The notes: generated by a model not told the origin, from the sequence alone. A stretch of 64,000 nt of DNA from Rhodomicrobium lacus (GCF_003992725.1 NZ_RZNF01000002.1:797074-861073); one strand, 5' to 3'; positions 25,864 through 35,262 are shown, counted from the first letter of the stretch. Numbers and translations are program-made.

Positions 25864-27282
25864 TCAGCCCTTGTAGCAGACGGCCTTCACCGCCTCGACA
25901 ACCTTGTCGGCGTTGGGCAGTGCAAGCTTTTCGAGGTTGGCGGCGTAGGGCATCGGCACATCCTCGCCGGAAACCTTGGTCGGCGGCGCATCGAGATAAT
26001 CGAACGCCCTCGCCACGACCTGCGCCACGATCTCGGAACCGACGGAGCAGACGGGCCAGGCTTCTTCCACGGTCACGATGCGGTTCGTCTTGCGGACGGA
26101 TGCCAGCACCGTTTCGATGTCGAGCGGGCGAAGCGTGCGAAGATCGATCACCTCGGCGTCGATACCCTCGGCTTCGAGCTGCTTCGCCGCGTCGAGCGCG
26201 TAGGCCATGCCGCGCGACCATGAGACGATGGTGACGTCCTTGCCGGGGCGCGCGATCTTCGCCTTGCCGATGGGCACGAGCCAATCGTCACCCTTGGGCA
26301 CGGGCCCGGCGATGCCGTAAAGGATTTCGTTTTCGAGGAAAACCACCGGGTTCGGATCGCGGATCGCGGCCTTGAGCAGGCCCTTCGCATCGGCTGGCGT
26401 GGACGGCGCGATCACCTTCAGGCCCGGCACATGCGCGTACCACGCGGAATATTCCTGGCTGTGCTGCGCGCCGACGCGCGCGGCCGCCCCGTTCGGCCCA
26501 CGGAATACGATGGGACAATCGATCTGCCCGCCGGACATGTAATGCGTCTTGGCTGCCGAATTGATGATGTGGTCGATGGCCTGCATCGCGAAGTTGAACG
26601 TCATGAACTCGACGATGGGTCGCAGGCCCGCGAAGGCCGCGCCGACGCCAAGCCCCGCGAAGCCCGCTTCCGTGATCGGGGTATCCACCACGCGGCGCGC
26701 ACCGAACTCGTCGAGAAGCCCTTGCGTGATCTTGTACGCACCCTGATATTCGGCCACCTCCTCGCCCATGACGAACACGTCGCCGTCGCGGCGCATTTCC
26801 TCGGCCATGGCGTCGCGGAGCGCCTCGCGCATGGTGATCTGCACGAGTTCCGCGCTCTCGGGAATTTCGGACGCGGCGTCATACGCGGCAGGCGCGACGG
26901 TCTCGCGCGGCTGATCCTTCACACGCACGTCCACGGGGGCCCGCGCCGCTTCCCCACCGCCGGTCGCGGCCGCAGCGCCGTGGGGAGCCTGAGAGCCGTT
27001 TGCCTTCGCCCCACCATTCGGCACGGCGCCCGCATCCTCGCCATCGGCTACGATCAAGGCGATAGGCGTATTGACCTTCACGCCCTCGGTGCCTGCGGGA
27101 ACGAGGATCTTGCCGATCTTGCCTTCATCCACCGCCTCGACTTCCATCGTGGCCTTGTCGGTCTCGATCTCCGCGATCACGTCGCCGGAGCGCACCTCGT
27201 CGCCCTCGGCCTTGACCCAGCGCGCAAGCTTTCCTTCTTCCATGGTCGGAGAAAGGGCAGGCATCAATACTTGTGTCGCCAT
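25864..27282 (-). CDS. pdhB: Pyruvate dehydrogenase E1 beta subunit with lipoyl domain
   Basis: Beta subunit of the heterotetrameric E1, 472 residues. Residues 1-78 are a lipoyl domain (Lys in ETDKATME), then an Ala/Gly linker to about 140, then the transketolase-like beta core ([33 protein letters not shown]) and the C-terminal transketolase domain ([26 protein letters not shown]). The N-terminal lipoyl domain on E1-beta is a known alphaproteobacterial feature and makes this subunit a second substrate for LipA/LipB. The start is certain from the [14 protein letters not shown] beginning. Confidence 0.96.
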   Translation of the reverse strand: MATQVLMPALSPTMEEGKLARWVKAEGDEVRSGDVIAEIETDKATMEVEAVDEGKIGKILVPAGTEGVKVNTPIALIVADGEDAGAVPNGGAKANGSQAPHGAAAATGGGEAARAPVDVRVKDQPRETVAPAAYDAASEIPESAELVQITMREALRDAMAEEMRRDGDVFVMGEEVAEYQGAYKITQGLLDEFGARRVVDTPITEAGFAGLGVGAAFAGLRPIVEFMTFNFAMQAIDHIINSAAKTHYMSGGQIDCPIVFRGPNGAAARVGAQHSQEYSAWYAHVPGLKVIAPSTPADAKGLLKAAIRDPNPVVFLENEILYGIAGPVPKGDDWLVPIGKAKIARPGKDVTIVSWSRGMAYALDAAKQLEAEGIDAEVIDLRTLRPLDIETVLASVRKTNRIVTVEEAWPVCSVGSEIVAQVVARAFDYLDAPPTKVSGEDVPMPYAANLEKLALPNADKVVEAVKAVCYKG

Positions 27283-27579
27283 CTCAGAGCGCCTTCGTCG
27301 TCATTGCAGGCCGCACATGACGCCTTCCATGGATGATCCGATCCGCTTCCGTCGTCATGCGCCAAGCCTCGTTTCTGTCTCTCGGAGCAATCCGCCCCGC
27401 CTCATTCTTATTCCGGGTAAACGGCGTATCGCCTTTCAGACCCGCCGCGAGCGCCTCGAAGGTGCGGCTGTTGCCGCCCCTGATCCTCTATAGCAGTCTG
27501 AAGAGAGAAAAGACGTAAGCGCTCACAATGATTGTTTTTCCATTCGGGCAACCCTTTTTCCCCGAGGCCGATCAGTATC

Positions 27580-28590
27580 TCATGCTCTCAACACATCCGT
27601 ATAAAGCTCGGCGGCGTCGGGTTCGGGATCGCTTTGCGCGAATTCGGCGGCCTCGTTCACAACCCCACGGACTGTCTTGTCGATCGCTTTCAAATCGTCT
27701 TCAGTGGCTCGCCCGCTGGCAAGCAATCGCTGCCGAACCATCTCGATGGGGTCGTGTTCGTGGCGCATCTTGTCGACCTCTTCCTTCGAGCGATACTTCG
27801 CCGGGTCCGACATGGAATGGCCGCGATAGCGGTAGGTCAGCATTTCGAGGATGAACGGCCCCTTGCCTGAGCGCGCCCAGTCGACGGCCTCCTCGCCCGC
27901 ATCCTTGACGGCGCGCACGTCCATGCCGTCGACCTGCCTGCCGGGGATGTTGAAGCTCGCGCCGCGTTGCGACAGGTTCGTCAACGCCGAGGCACGGTTG
28001 ATGCTCGTGCCCATTCCGTACTTGTTGTTCTCGACGATATAGACGACGGGCAGCTTCCAAAGCTCGGCCATGTTGAAGGCTTCGTAGACCTGCCCCTGGT
28101 TTGCGGCGCCATCCCCGTAATAGGTGAGCGAGACATTCCCGTTGCCACGATATTTGTTCGCGAAGGCGAGTCCGGTGCCGAGCGGCACCTGCGCGCCGAC
28201 GATGCCGTGGCCGCCGAAGAAATTCTTCTCGACCGAAAACATGTGCATCGAGCCGCCCTTGCCACGGGAATAACCGCCGCGTCGCCCCGTCAGCTCCGCC
28301 ATCACGCCTTTCGGGTCCATGCCGCAGACGAGCATATGGCCATGGTCGCGATAAGCGGTGATGACCTGATCGCCTTCGCGGACGGTCATCTGCATGCCGA
28401 CAACGACGGCTTCCTGCCCGATATAGAGATGGCAGAAGCCGCCTATCTGGCCCATGCCGTAGAGTTGTCCCGCCTTCTCCTCGAAGCGCCGAATAAGGAG
28501 CATCTCGCGATAGGCGTGCAACTCTTCTTCGCGTGACAATTCCGGCGGATTGGCTTTTGGCGATGTACCGTTGGGAAGGTCGTCGAACAT
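27580..28590 (-). CDS. pdhA: Pyruvate dehydrogenase E1 alpha subunit
   Basis: Thiamine-diphosphate-binding subunit, 336 residues, with the ThDP motif starting at YGDGAANQG and ending at VENNKYGMGT, the HGH-containing loop (AYRDHGHML), and the RYRGHSMSDP loop that carries phosphorylation sites in eukaryotes. ATG (MFDDLPNGT) chosen with GAGGCG upstream; an open frame of 40 further codons is not conserved-looking. About 300 bp separate it from pdhB, more than usual, and I see nothing recognisable in that gap. Confidence 0.96.
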   Translation of the reverse strand: MFDDLPNGTSPKANPPELSREEELHAYREMLLIRRFEEKAGQLYGMGQIGGFCHLYIGQEAVVVGMQMTVREGDQVITAYRDHGHMLVCGMDPKGVMAELTGRRGGYSRGKGGSMHMFSVEKNFFGGHGIVGAQVPLGTGLAFANKYRGNGNVSLTYYGDGAANQGQVYEAFNMAELWKLPVVYIVENNKYGMGTSINRASALTNLSQRGASFNIPGRQVDGMDVRAVKDAGEEAVDWARSGKGPFILEMLTYRYRGHSMSDPAKYRSKEEVDKMRHEHDPIEMVRQRLLASGRATEDDLKAIDKTVRGVVNEAAEFAQSDPEPDAAELYTDVLRA

Positions 28591-28717
28591 GGATGCGCCT
28601 CGTCTCGGGAAATTGCGCGGGCACTGCGCCGGGCCTGCGGCATTTTCTACCGCCGTCCCCTTTTTAATAAGGGTTTTGCGAGGCGCGCGCCACCCGGTTA
28701 TCTCGCACAAGCGAAGG

Positions 28718-29044
28718 TTACCGGGGGGTTTTTTCGGCGTTTACGATCACAATGTCGGCAGGTCGGGCAAGATCCAGAAGGGCGCGGGCCTGCTCGTCGA
28801 GAAGATCGGAGTGCGTGGAAGCTTTGGGGCCGAGAAGGTCGGCGTCCCTTTCGAGTCTGGCGCGCTCCCGTTTCAATGCCGCGAGATCCTTGTTGAGATC
28901 TGCGATCTTGGCGCGCAGGAGTTCGTTGGCGATCAGGCCATGTGGGCCGCGAACGGCATCCGCCGCGACATAGGCAATCAACGCCAGGAAGACGGCCAGC
29001 AAGCCGAACTGCCGCAAAAGCCGCCCGTTTCGCCCCTGTGTCAT
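28718..29044 (-). CDS. ftsB: Septum formation initiator FtsB/DivIC
   Basis: A 108-residue bitopic inner-membrane protein: a short cytoplasmic tail, one membrane segment (FGLLAVFLALIAYVAADAV, about residues 13-31) and a periplasmic coiled coil (LRAKIADLNKDLAALKRERARLE split across about 43-66). FtsB links FtsL and FtsQ in the divisome. ATG follows GGAGGG. Its place ahead of pdhA is conserved in alphaproteobacteria; enolase, which often precedes it, is not here. Confidence 0.88.
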   Translation of the reverse strand: MTQGRNGRLLRQFGLLAVFLALIAYVAADAVRGPHGLIANELLRAKIADLNKDLAALKRERARLERDADLLGPKASTHSDLLDEQARALLDLARPADIVIVNAEKTPR

Positions 29045-29270
29045 GGTCCCTCCATCTTCCGGACGGAGACTATGAACGAGCGGCAAATACGAAACCGTTA
29101 ACGCTGTGGCGGAGGCGAATTGCCGGTGCGTCGCCCGGCCGCAGCAAGGACGCCTAATCTTTGTTAAAATATAAACGCTTAGTCGTCAAAGTTAGGGGAA
29201 ACTTAACGCTGAAACTTTAAGTGAAATTTTATGGGCGCTCCGCCCTCGGCGAGCCCTTCCGAAGGAAGAA

Positions 29271-29708
29271 ATGGACATGTCTGACAGCACTTCGCGGAAA
29301 TTGGCATTCCTGATTGCCGGTCTTCTTGTGTTGGGAATCTGGTTCAAGGCGCAGGAACAGAAGAGGGCGCATGTCGCGTCGGCGCCCGCTGCAGCCACAA
29401 TCGGCGTTTCCACCGCTCAACCTCAACTCGCCCCGGGCGTCAAGGCCGTGGCCATCCCCGCCGAAAAATGCACGCTGAAGCTGACCAATGGCGGCACCTT
29501 CGCGCTCGCTACCCCGGCTTCCTGCGCTGGCGTCACAATCGAGTCGATCAAGCTCGGCGTCTCTGAAAAGCCCTGCTCGGAAGCCAGGGAGTCGGATTTC
29601 CAGAGTGTCACCAGCAGCACGTATTACAAGGGCGATTTCGGCTTCTACCTCGGACAAAACAATCCGCGCCGCTGCCTCGTCGTGAAGGAAATCCTGGGCG
29701 CCGTCTGA
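29271..29708 (+). CDS. Small membrane-anchored protein, unknown
   Basis: A 145-residue protein with one hydrophobic segment (KLAFLIAGLLVLGIWF, about residues 10-25) and a periplasmic remainder with four cysteines (AEKCTLK, ASCAG, KPCSEA, RRCLV), which could form two disulfides. The ATG follows AAGGAAGAA. The AT-rich 120 bp upstream look like a promoter region. No family recognised. Confidence 0.6.
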   Translation: MDMSDSTSRKLAFLIAGLLVLGIWFKAQEQKRAHVASAPAAATIGVSTAQPQLAPGVKAVAIPAEKCTLKLTNGGTFALATPASCAGVTIESIKLGVSEKPCSEARESDFQSVTSSTYYKGDFGFYLGQNNPRRCLVVKEILGAV

Positions 29709-29870
29709 ACAATCCGATGCATCGACGGCAGGCCGCCAAGTGCAGGTCGGCGGCTTGACCCGTCTGCGGAAACCGCTGTTGGCGAGCGTTTGCACGAAAT
29801 CGACCGCGACCGGTCACCCGCGTCGAGGCGAGATCGAGACCTCTGCGGCAGACGGGAAATGAGGCGGGGA

Positions 29871-30125
29871 TCAGGGCTGCGCCGAGGCGCGCCGTTGAAG
29901 GGGGATCACGTTGCACTCGGCCGGGCGAACGAGCGGGACGATGCCCTTTGCCATGTTGGAGCGATCCACCCCCTCCACGTGCCAGAAAATTTCCGAGTTC
30001 ACTTGATAGGCGTATGCTTCTCCGCCGCTCATTGGCACGCGATGCATTCCGTGCTTGGAGCGCGCCATTCGGATCGCCGCTTCAAGCGCCTTGATCTGAT
30101 CTTCATTCAGGAAATCCGCGAACAC
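29871..30125 (-). CDS. Small hypothetical protein
   Basis: An 84-residue cytosolic protein beginning with GTG (MFADFLNEDQIKALEAAI), preceded by a good GGGAGGCGG ribosome site. The first part is helical and amphipathic; the middle has AYAYQVNSEIFWHVEG. No membrane segment and no family I recognise. It is convergent with the membrane-anchored gene on its left and divergent from the secreted protein on its right. Codon use resembles its neighbours, and the ribosome site supports it as real. Confidence 0.5.
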   Translation of the reverse strand: MFADFLNEDQIKALEAAIRMARSKHGMHRVPMSGGEAYAYQVNSEIFWHVEGVDRSNMAKGIVPLVRPAECNVIPLQRRASAQP

Positions 30126-30377
30126 GGTTTCCGCCTCCCTCTATGACCCTCAACTCCCCTATAGTCCTTTTCATAAACGGCCTATCAGTTCCATACAAGC
30201 AACGTCGTTGATATTTGCCACGAGGGCCGGAACCTCAATCATTGTGCGCAATTTTGTTGTTCCTTCGAACAATTGTAACTTTCTGTCGTCCTTCCACAAT
30301 TTTGCCCAGATGTGCCTGATTTTTGCGTTAACGAATGTTAATACACGTCAGTCACGATAAGTGGAGGCCGAAACCCG

Positions 30378-30758
30378 ATGAAGCGATTTGCCTTGCCCAT
30401 TCTCCTCGCCGCCCTGCCGTTCGCAGCTGCCGACGCTGGTGAAGAAGCGCTTATCGGTCAGGCTCTTCACAGCGCCGTTGCTGGAAAGACCGTCTATATC
30501 AGTACTCCGATGGGTGAGGTGCCGATCCGCTATGCCGCTAACGGTCAGGTGAGCGGCCGCACGGAACTTGCACTTCTCGATGGTGAGACCACCACGAAGG
30601 ATAGCGGCCGATGGTGGGTTGCCGACAGCAAGCTTTGCATTCGCTGGAACCGCTGGATGTCGGGCGAAACTCACTGTTTCACCATGAAGCGCGTCTCGCC
30701 CACCGAAGTCCATTGGCGCCGCGACGACGGCAAGAGCGGACGCGCACGGCTCGGTTAA
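30378..30758 (+). CDS. Small secreted protein, unknown
   Basis: A 126-residue protein with a classical signal peptide (KRFALPILLAALPFAAADA, cleavage near residue 20) and a compact mature domain with the pattern ISTPMGEVPIRY, SGRWWVADSKLCIRW and HCFTMKR, resembling small periplasmic proteins of Rhizobiales that I cannot name. Two cysteines could pair. ATG after GGAGG at slightly long spacing. The 250 bp upstream are AT-rich with no identifiable gene. Confidence 0.6.
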   Translation: MKRFALPILLAALPFAAADAGEEALIGQALHSAVAGKTVYISTPMGEVPIRYAANGQVSGRTELALLDGETTTKDSGRWWVADSKLCIRWNRWMSGETHCFTMKRVSPTEVHWRRDDGKSGRARLG

Positions 30759-30823
30759 AACGAGGCGCTGGAAAGACGCCCTGACTGACCCTCAATTCAC
30801 CCTTAATTGCCGCCAAAGCCGAT

Positions 30824-30991
30824 CTAGTGGTCCGATTCCGACATTTGCATCCGTTTGCAGCACGCTTGCGAGCAAATGCCGGAATCGAAAGGACCACTAG
30901 CAACATCATGATTCTCGTGGAGCTTTTGAATTTGACATTTAAGCGAGAGCGCGCAGCCACCGGGACTCAAATGTGAAATTCGCTCCACTAG
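30824..30991. repeat. Twin-hairpin dispersed repeat, copy B (168 bp)
   Basis: Bounded by CTAG (30824-30827 and 30988-30991). The left hairpin has arms CTAGTGGTCC/GGACCACTAG and GATTCCGACATTTGC with its near-perfect complement; the right hairpin pairs GTGGAGC and GAATTTGACATTT with AAATGTGAAATTC and GCTCCAC. Nearly identical to copy A at about 7 kb. The right CTAG again contains the stop codon of a minus-strand gene. Confidence 0.9.
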
Positions 30992-31548
30992 GCGGCGCGG
31001 CGATCGTGCCTGCCTTCGCGCACCTCTTCGATGATCTTCGCGGAAAACGCGTCGAGGTCGGACGGCTGCCGGCTGGTGATCACGCCATTGTCCGTCACGA
31101 CCGCCTCGTCGACGAATTCGGCGCCCGCGTTGGCGATATCGGTGCGTATCGTCTTGTATCCTGTCGCGCGCTTGCCCTTCAGGATGCCGGTCTCGATCAG
31201 AAGCCACGGCGCATGGCAAATGGCGGCCACCGTCTTGCCCTCGGAGTAGAAATCCTTGATGAAGGACAGCGCCTGCGGATTGCCGCGAAGCAGATCGGGA
31301 TTGATCTGCCCGCCCGGAAGCACGATCGCGTCGTAGTCGCTCGCGTGAGCGTCGGCCAGCGCTCGATCCACCTTGACCGGGTTGCCCCAGTCCTTGCCGA
31401 TCCAGCCCCGTATTTCGCCGGTCTCAGGCGAAACCACCTCGACCGTTGCGCCGGCTTCGCCAAGCTTCTTTTGCGGAACTTCAAGCTCGGACTGCTCGAA
31501 GCCGTTCGTTGCGAGTATCGCAATCCTTTTACCCTGAATGTCGGCCAT
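30988..31548 (-). CDS. DJ-1/PfpI family protein
   Basis: A 186-residue class I glutamine-amidotransferase-like protein of the PfpI/YhbO/DJ-1 group, implicated in stress protection, glyoxalase or deglycase activity. The nucleophile elbow is AAICHAPW (Cys followed by His), with the Glu of NGFEQSELEVP in the conserved early position. The start MADIQGKR was chosen for its perfect AGGAGG ribosome site. The TAG stop lies inside the CTAG edge of repeat copy B. Confidence 0.9.
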   Translation of the reverse strand: MADIQGKRIAILATNGFEQSELEVPQKKLGEAGATVEVVSPETGEIRGWIGKDWGNPVKVDRALADAHASDYDAIVLPGGQINPDLLRGNPQALSFIKDFYSEGKTVAAICHAPWLLIETGILKGKRATGYKTIRTDIANAGAEFVDEAVVTDNGVITSRQPSDLDAFSAKIIEEVREGRHDRRAA

Positions 31549-31819
31549 CTTGTCCTCCTTTTCCATCGCGCGGGGGGCGTGATGACGGCGTGCCGCCGGT
31601 TTGGCAGCGTCGCCTCACATGAACCCCATTGCGCATCGCACCGCGCTTGTTGAAGGGCGAACGGTCGGGCGGGCTGGCAGTTCCTGGCAAACGCCTGGCT
31701 TCAGGGGCTTTCGGGCGAGACAGCGACGGCTCAGCCCGGGAAGCTGCCAGCGTCCAACTATCTTCGGCGCAAGAAACGCGACAACGCGCTTCAGCTCGCC
31801 GATTGGAAACTCGGGGAGC

Positions 31820-32482
31820 TTACGGTCGAGCGGAATCGGAAAGGCGCGCTGATCCAGCCGCACCGGCGAGATTGCCGCGCCGAGCCATCAGCCATTGTCC
31901 GGCAATGATGAGCTTCGGATCCTCGAATTCGCCCGCGACGAGCCTGTCGAAAAACTCATCGATGTCGAACTCGACGATCTCGATGTCTTCTCCCTCGTCC
32001 GCATTGCCGCCGCCCTTCTCGGTCTGGTCGACCTCGCGGACCTCGGCATAATAAAGATGGATGATTTCCGTGCTGCCGCCGGGCGAAGAGTAATATTTGC
32101 CGACAGGCGTCAACCGCGTGAGCTGATAGCCGGTTTCTTCCCGCGTCTCTCGCATGACGCATTCATCAGGCGTCTCGATTTCGCCGCCCTCGCCCACGTG
32201 GAGCATGCCCGCGACGGCTTCCACCATCCAGCCGCGCCCCGGCTCGCGCAGATGCACCGGCAGGCGAAACTGACGCACCGCGACGATCTTTCGCCGCTCC
32301 GGATTGTAGAGGAGCGCGCCCACCGCATCGCCGCGCTCGAAAACGAGGGTCGACCGAGGCTTGCTCATTTCGCCGTCGAAGCGCTCATGGGACACCACGT
32401 AGTGGTCGACCTTGAAAAACAGGTCGAGCACGCGGCTGTGCTCGGAAATCGTCACCCGCGAGGGCTTTGCCTGCTCAGGCAT
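31820..32482 (-). CDS. Nudix hydrolase (ADP-ribose pyrophosphatase-like)
   Basis: A 220-residue Nudix protein with a complete box GX5EX7REUXEEXGU: GEGGEIE, TPDECVM, then RETREETGY. The layout, with N-terminal strand region and the GGSTEIIHLYYA segment after the box, matches ADP-ribose/GDP-mannose pyrophosphatases. ATG (MPEQAKPS) with GGGAGC upstream was chosen over a longer Arg-rich frame. It is downstream of lipB on the same strand (82-bp gap) and may be cotranscribed. The 270 bp between it and the PfpI gene show nothing clear. Confidence 0.88.
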   Translation of the reverse strand: MPEQAKPSRVTISEHSRVLDLFFKVDHYVVSHERFDGEMSKPRSTLVFERGDAVGALLYNPERRKIVAVRQFRLPVHLREPGRGWMVEAVAGMLHVGEGGEIETPDECVMRETREETGYQLTRLTPVGKYYSSPGGSTEIIHLYYAEVREVDQTEKGGGNADEGEDIEIVEFDIDEFFDRLVAGEFEDPKLIIAGQWLMARRGNLAGAAGSARLSDSARP

Positions 32483-32564
32483 TGCGCGCTGCTCCCTTTG
32501 AATATCGACAAGGCAAACACGAAAACTTCGACGGCGACCGGGCTTCGAGTGTGCCGCGATCGTG

Positions 32565-33236
32565 TCAGGACGCGGGCGAGGCCGCGGGCGCGCCTGCGTG
32601 TCCATTCAGCGCGCCAAGCCGTTCGAGCGAGGTCACGCCCGCATCTTCGATCCCGCACGGCACGATGCCCGCGAAATGAGAGAGATCGGGGCTGACGTTG
32701 ATCGCCGTACCGTGAAACGTCACCCAGCGGCGGACGCGAACGCCGATGGCCGCGATCTTTTCCTCGCGCGCGCCGTCGCGCACCCATACGCCCGGCCTGT
32801 CGTCGCGCGCCGCCCCCGTCACACCGTAATCCGTGAGCGCGGCAATCACCCATTCTTCAAGGCGGCGAACATGGCGGCGCACGTCGCGACCGCGACGGTT
32901 GAGGTCGAGGAGCACGTAGACGACGAGTTGCCCCGGTCCGTGATAGGTATATTGTCCGCCGCGCCCCGCCGCGTAAACCGGGAAGCGCGCCGCGTCCAGA
33001 AGATCGCCCGCCTTTGCACTCGTGCCCGCCGTGTAAAGCGGCGGATGTTCGAGGAACCACACGAGTTCCGGCGCAGCGCCCGCAAAGATCGCGGCCGCGC
33101 GATCTTCCATCGCGGAAACCGCCGCCTCATAAGGCACAAGGTCCGGGCTCGTTCGCCACTCGACGCCCGCCAGATCGCCGAGCCTGTCACGATTTGCGAT
33201 GAGCCTGTTCGCGAAGGCGGCGACAGCTTCATTCAC
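32565..33236 (-). CDS. lipB: Octanoyl-[ACP]:protein N-octanoyltransferase
   Basis: Transfers octanoate from acyl carrier protein to lipoyl domains, the step before LipA. 223 residues with the LipB signatures [15 protein letters not shown], the catalytic Lys-containing IAAIGVR region, WVTFHG and FAGIVPCGI, in which the Cys is the acyl acceptor. The start is GTG with GGGAGA upstream. The likely protein clients, PdhB and PdhC, are encoded 5-9 kb away. Confidence 0.95.
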   Translation of the reverse strand: MNEAVAAFANRLIANRDRLGDLAGVEWRTSPDLVPYEAAVSAMEDRAAAIFAGAAPELVWFLEHPPLYTAGTSAKAGDLLDAARFPVYAAGRGGQYTYHGPGQLVVYVLLDLNRRGRDVRRHVRRLEEWVIAALTDYGVTGAARDDRPGVWVRDGAREEKIAAIGVRVRRWVTFHGTAINVSPDLSHFAGIVPCGIEDAGVTSLERLGALNGHAGAPAASPAS

Positions 33237-33556
33237 GTGATTTTTTCTCCCTGCGACCGAACACCTTTACTGAAGGGTAACCCCTCCACGCCATACTGCA
33301 ACTGTCTCGCGTTGCTGCGGGGCTTGGGGCGTTGTCCCGCGTCCGCCCCTCAAAAGCCCCGCAGCCGACGAGAACCCCGGAACTCCCGAAAAAGCTCCTG
33401 TTTTGCGGTAACATCGCATCAAGGCTTTCGACTAATCCAGCGCCGCGCATCGGCCAATGGGAGAGGGTTCGCTCGGTTCTCTTAATCTTTCGCTCAAAGG
33501 TTGGCCGTCTCATGGACGGCGTCGTTCACCATCGAACCGAAACCAGAGAGCGTGTC

Positions 33557-34114
33557 ATGCGTAAAACACTTTTCCTACTGGGCGCCGCATCGGTCGTAGC
33601 CGCCAGCCTCGCGCCCGCCGTGCCGGCAGAGGCAAAGACGATCCGGGCCTGCGAGACCGAATGGCGCGCGAACAAGGACGCCCTCCAGGCAACCGGCAAG
33701 AAGAAAACCGAATTCATGACGGAATGCCGCGCGCAGACCGCGTCCGCGAAGCCCGCGCCGCTGGACGTTACCCCGCCTGCCGCCGTCGCGCCTCCCCCGG
33801 CTGCTGCCGCACCGCAAAGACGTTCCGCCGCGCCGACAACGCCGGACACACCCTCCACAACGAAAAGCAGGCGCGTCTTCAACCGGGGACCGCAGGTTCT
33901 CGACGTCGAAGGCCAGTTCCCGACAGAAGCGGAGGCCAAGGCGCATTGTCCGCGCGAGATGGTGGTATGGGCCAACACCGATTCGAAGGTGTATCATTTC
34001 CCCGGTTCACGGACATACGGGAAGACCAGGAAAGGCGCCTACATGTGTGAAAGCGAAACCGCCGGCGCTGGAATTCGCGTGGCGAAGAACGAGAAACGCC
34101 CGCCGATCCGCTAG
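33557..34114 (+). CDS. Exported protein with Pro/Ala linker, unknown
   Basis: A 185-residue protein: signal peptide (about residues 1-25, ending PAEAKT), a small domain CETEWRANKDALQATGKKK with a second Cys (TECRA) that resembles the PsiF/GxxxxC type repeat, a Pro/Ala-rich linker (about 60-100), and a C-terminal domain with VWANTDSKVYHFPGSRTYG and MCESE, seen in many rhizobial exported proteins. Start is the ATG directly before the signal peptide; the open frame upstream is not part of the gene. Role unknown. Confidence 0.7.
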   Translation: MRKTLFLLGAASVVAASLAPAVPAEAKTIRACETEWRANKDALQATGKKKTEFMTECRAQTASAKPAPLDVTPPAAVAPPPAAAAPQRRSAAPTTPDTPSTTKSRRVFNRGPQVLDVEGQFPTEAEAKAHCPREMVVWANTDSKVYHFPGSRTYGKTRKGAYMCESETAGAGIRVAKNEKRPPIR

Positions 34115-34467
34115 GCTCGCTCTGCCAAAATGCCGCCTTCCGACCCGTGCGCTTTCGTCGCGATCCGCGATAAACGAAAGCGCACGTTCCTTTGTGCGCG
34201 ACACCGAACCTTTCACAAATAATTACAATTTGCACGCCGTTAGACGCGCAAAATTACCAGCCATGCATCTGGTTTATGATTTATGTCAACTCCCGTCCAA
34301 GACCGCGATGATACGATCTTTTTATACAGCACGGCTTTTTGCCGCGTTATTTTTTACGTCATACCAACAGGTTCGCCAAAGGGGCACGACAGTTTTTCCG
34401 AAGGCGCGAGCCCCGCTTGATCAGGATACTTCTGCCTGTCAAGCACGATTACAAGGGAGCATTTGTG
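34115..34467. other. AT-rich intergenic region before the GntR gene
   Basis: About 350 bp that include conspicuously AT-rich stretches (for instance 34210-34250 and 34318-34365, with TTTTTATA and a run GTTATTTTTTACG). No gene is evident. It probably holds the promoter of the GntR-type gene. The base composition differs from the surrounding high-GC DNA. Confidence 0.45.
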
Positions 34468-35169
34468 GTGGCACCATCGGCCCATCAGCCGGAACTGAAG
34501 ATTGTCCCCATCGAAGCCGGGACGAGCTTGAGAACATTGGCATACGACGCCCTTAGGCTCGCCATAACGCAGATGGACATTTACGGCCAGATCGAGCCGA
34601 TCCGTCTGGACGAGAGGCAGCTCTCCCAAAAACTCGGCGTAAGCCGGACACCCATTCGCGAAGCGCTTACGCTCCTTGAACAGGAAGGTTTCGTACGGGC
34701 TGTGCCCCGCCGTGGCATCTATGTGGTCCGCAAATCGAGGCGCGAGATCTGCGATATGATCGTGGTCGCCGCCGCCCTCGAAAGCATCGCTGCCCGCCTC
34801 GCCGCACAGAAGGCCACCGAAGAGCAAATCAAGAAGCTTTCCGAGCGCTTCGAGAAATTCAGCAACGAAACGTCGTCGGAACTTCTGAACCCGTTTTCGC
34901 AGGCGAACCTCGACTTTCATCGGAAGATTATCGCTCTTGGCGGCTGCGAGTTGATCCGGAAGACGACTGAAAACCTTTTCGCACATATACGGGCCATCAG
35001 GACGATCTGCGTCACGCACGAAGAGCGGCCGGGCCACGTCGTCGCCCTTTACAAGGAAATTGTCGAGGCGATCAGTCAGAGAGACGGCGACAAGGCCGAA
35101 AGGCTGGTGCGTGAGTACACGCTGGACCTCGCCGCCTATGTGGAAAAGCACGGCGTGTTCGCGGAGTAG
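34468..35169 (+). CDS. GntR-family (FadR/FCD) transcriptional regulator
   Basis: A 233-residue regulator: N-terminal winged helix (LRTLAYDALRLAI... with QLSQKLGVSRTPIREALTLL, about residues 40-60) and an all-helical FCD ligand-binding domain (MIVVAAALESIAARLAA, FHRKIIALGG, HVVALYKEIVEAI). Metal/ligand residues typical of FCD domains are plausible (Asp/His in NLDFHRK, HEERPGH). GTG start chosen 8 bp after GGGAG; another GTG three bases earlier is possible. It stands alone, so its target is not indicated by context. Confidence 0.88.
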   Translation: MAPSAHQPELKIVPIEAGTSLRTLAYDALRLAITQMDIYGQIEPIRLDERQLSQKLGVSRTPIREALTLLEQEGFVRAVPRRGIYVVRKSRREICDMIVVAAALESIAARLAAQKATEEQIKKLSERFEKFSNETSSELLNPFSQANLDFHRKIIALGGCELIRKTTENLFAHIRAIRTICVTHEERPGHVVALYKEIVEAISQRDGDKAERLVREYTLDLAAYVEKHGVFAE

Positions 35170-35179
35170 CGCGGACAGC

Positions 35180-35262
35180 TGGAGCAATCCCGGACAAAGT
35201 GGAACCGGTTCACCCGTCTGGAATTGCCCAATAATCTTAAGAGTTGGAGCGATTTTACGATT
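35180..35262. repeat. Degenerate palindromic intergenic repeat (Rhizobiales type)
   Basis: GGAGCAAT...CCGGAC...GTGGAACCGGTTCAC...GTCTGGAATTGCCC forms an imperfect inverted repeat, followed by a partial second unit (TTGGAGCGATTTTACGATTC). The core resembles short palindromic intergenic repeats that I recall from Rhizobiales genomes. It lies between the GntR and FMN reductase genes. Confidence 0.5.
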
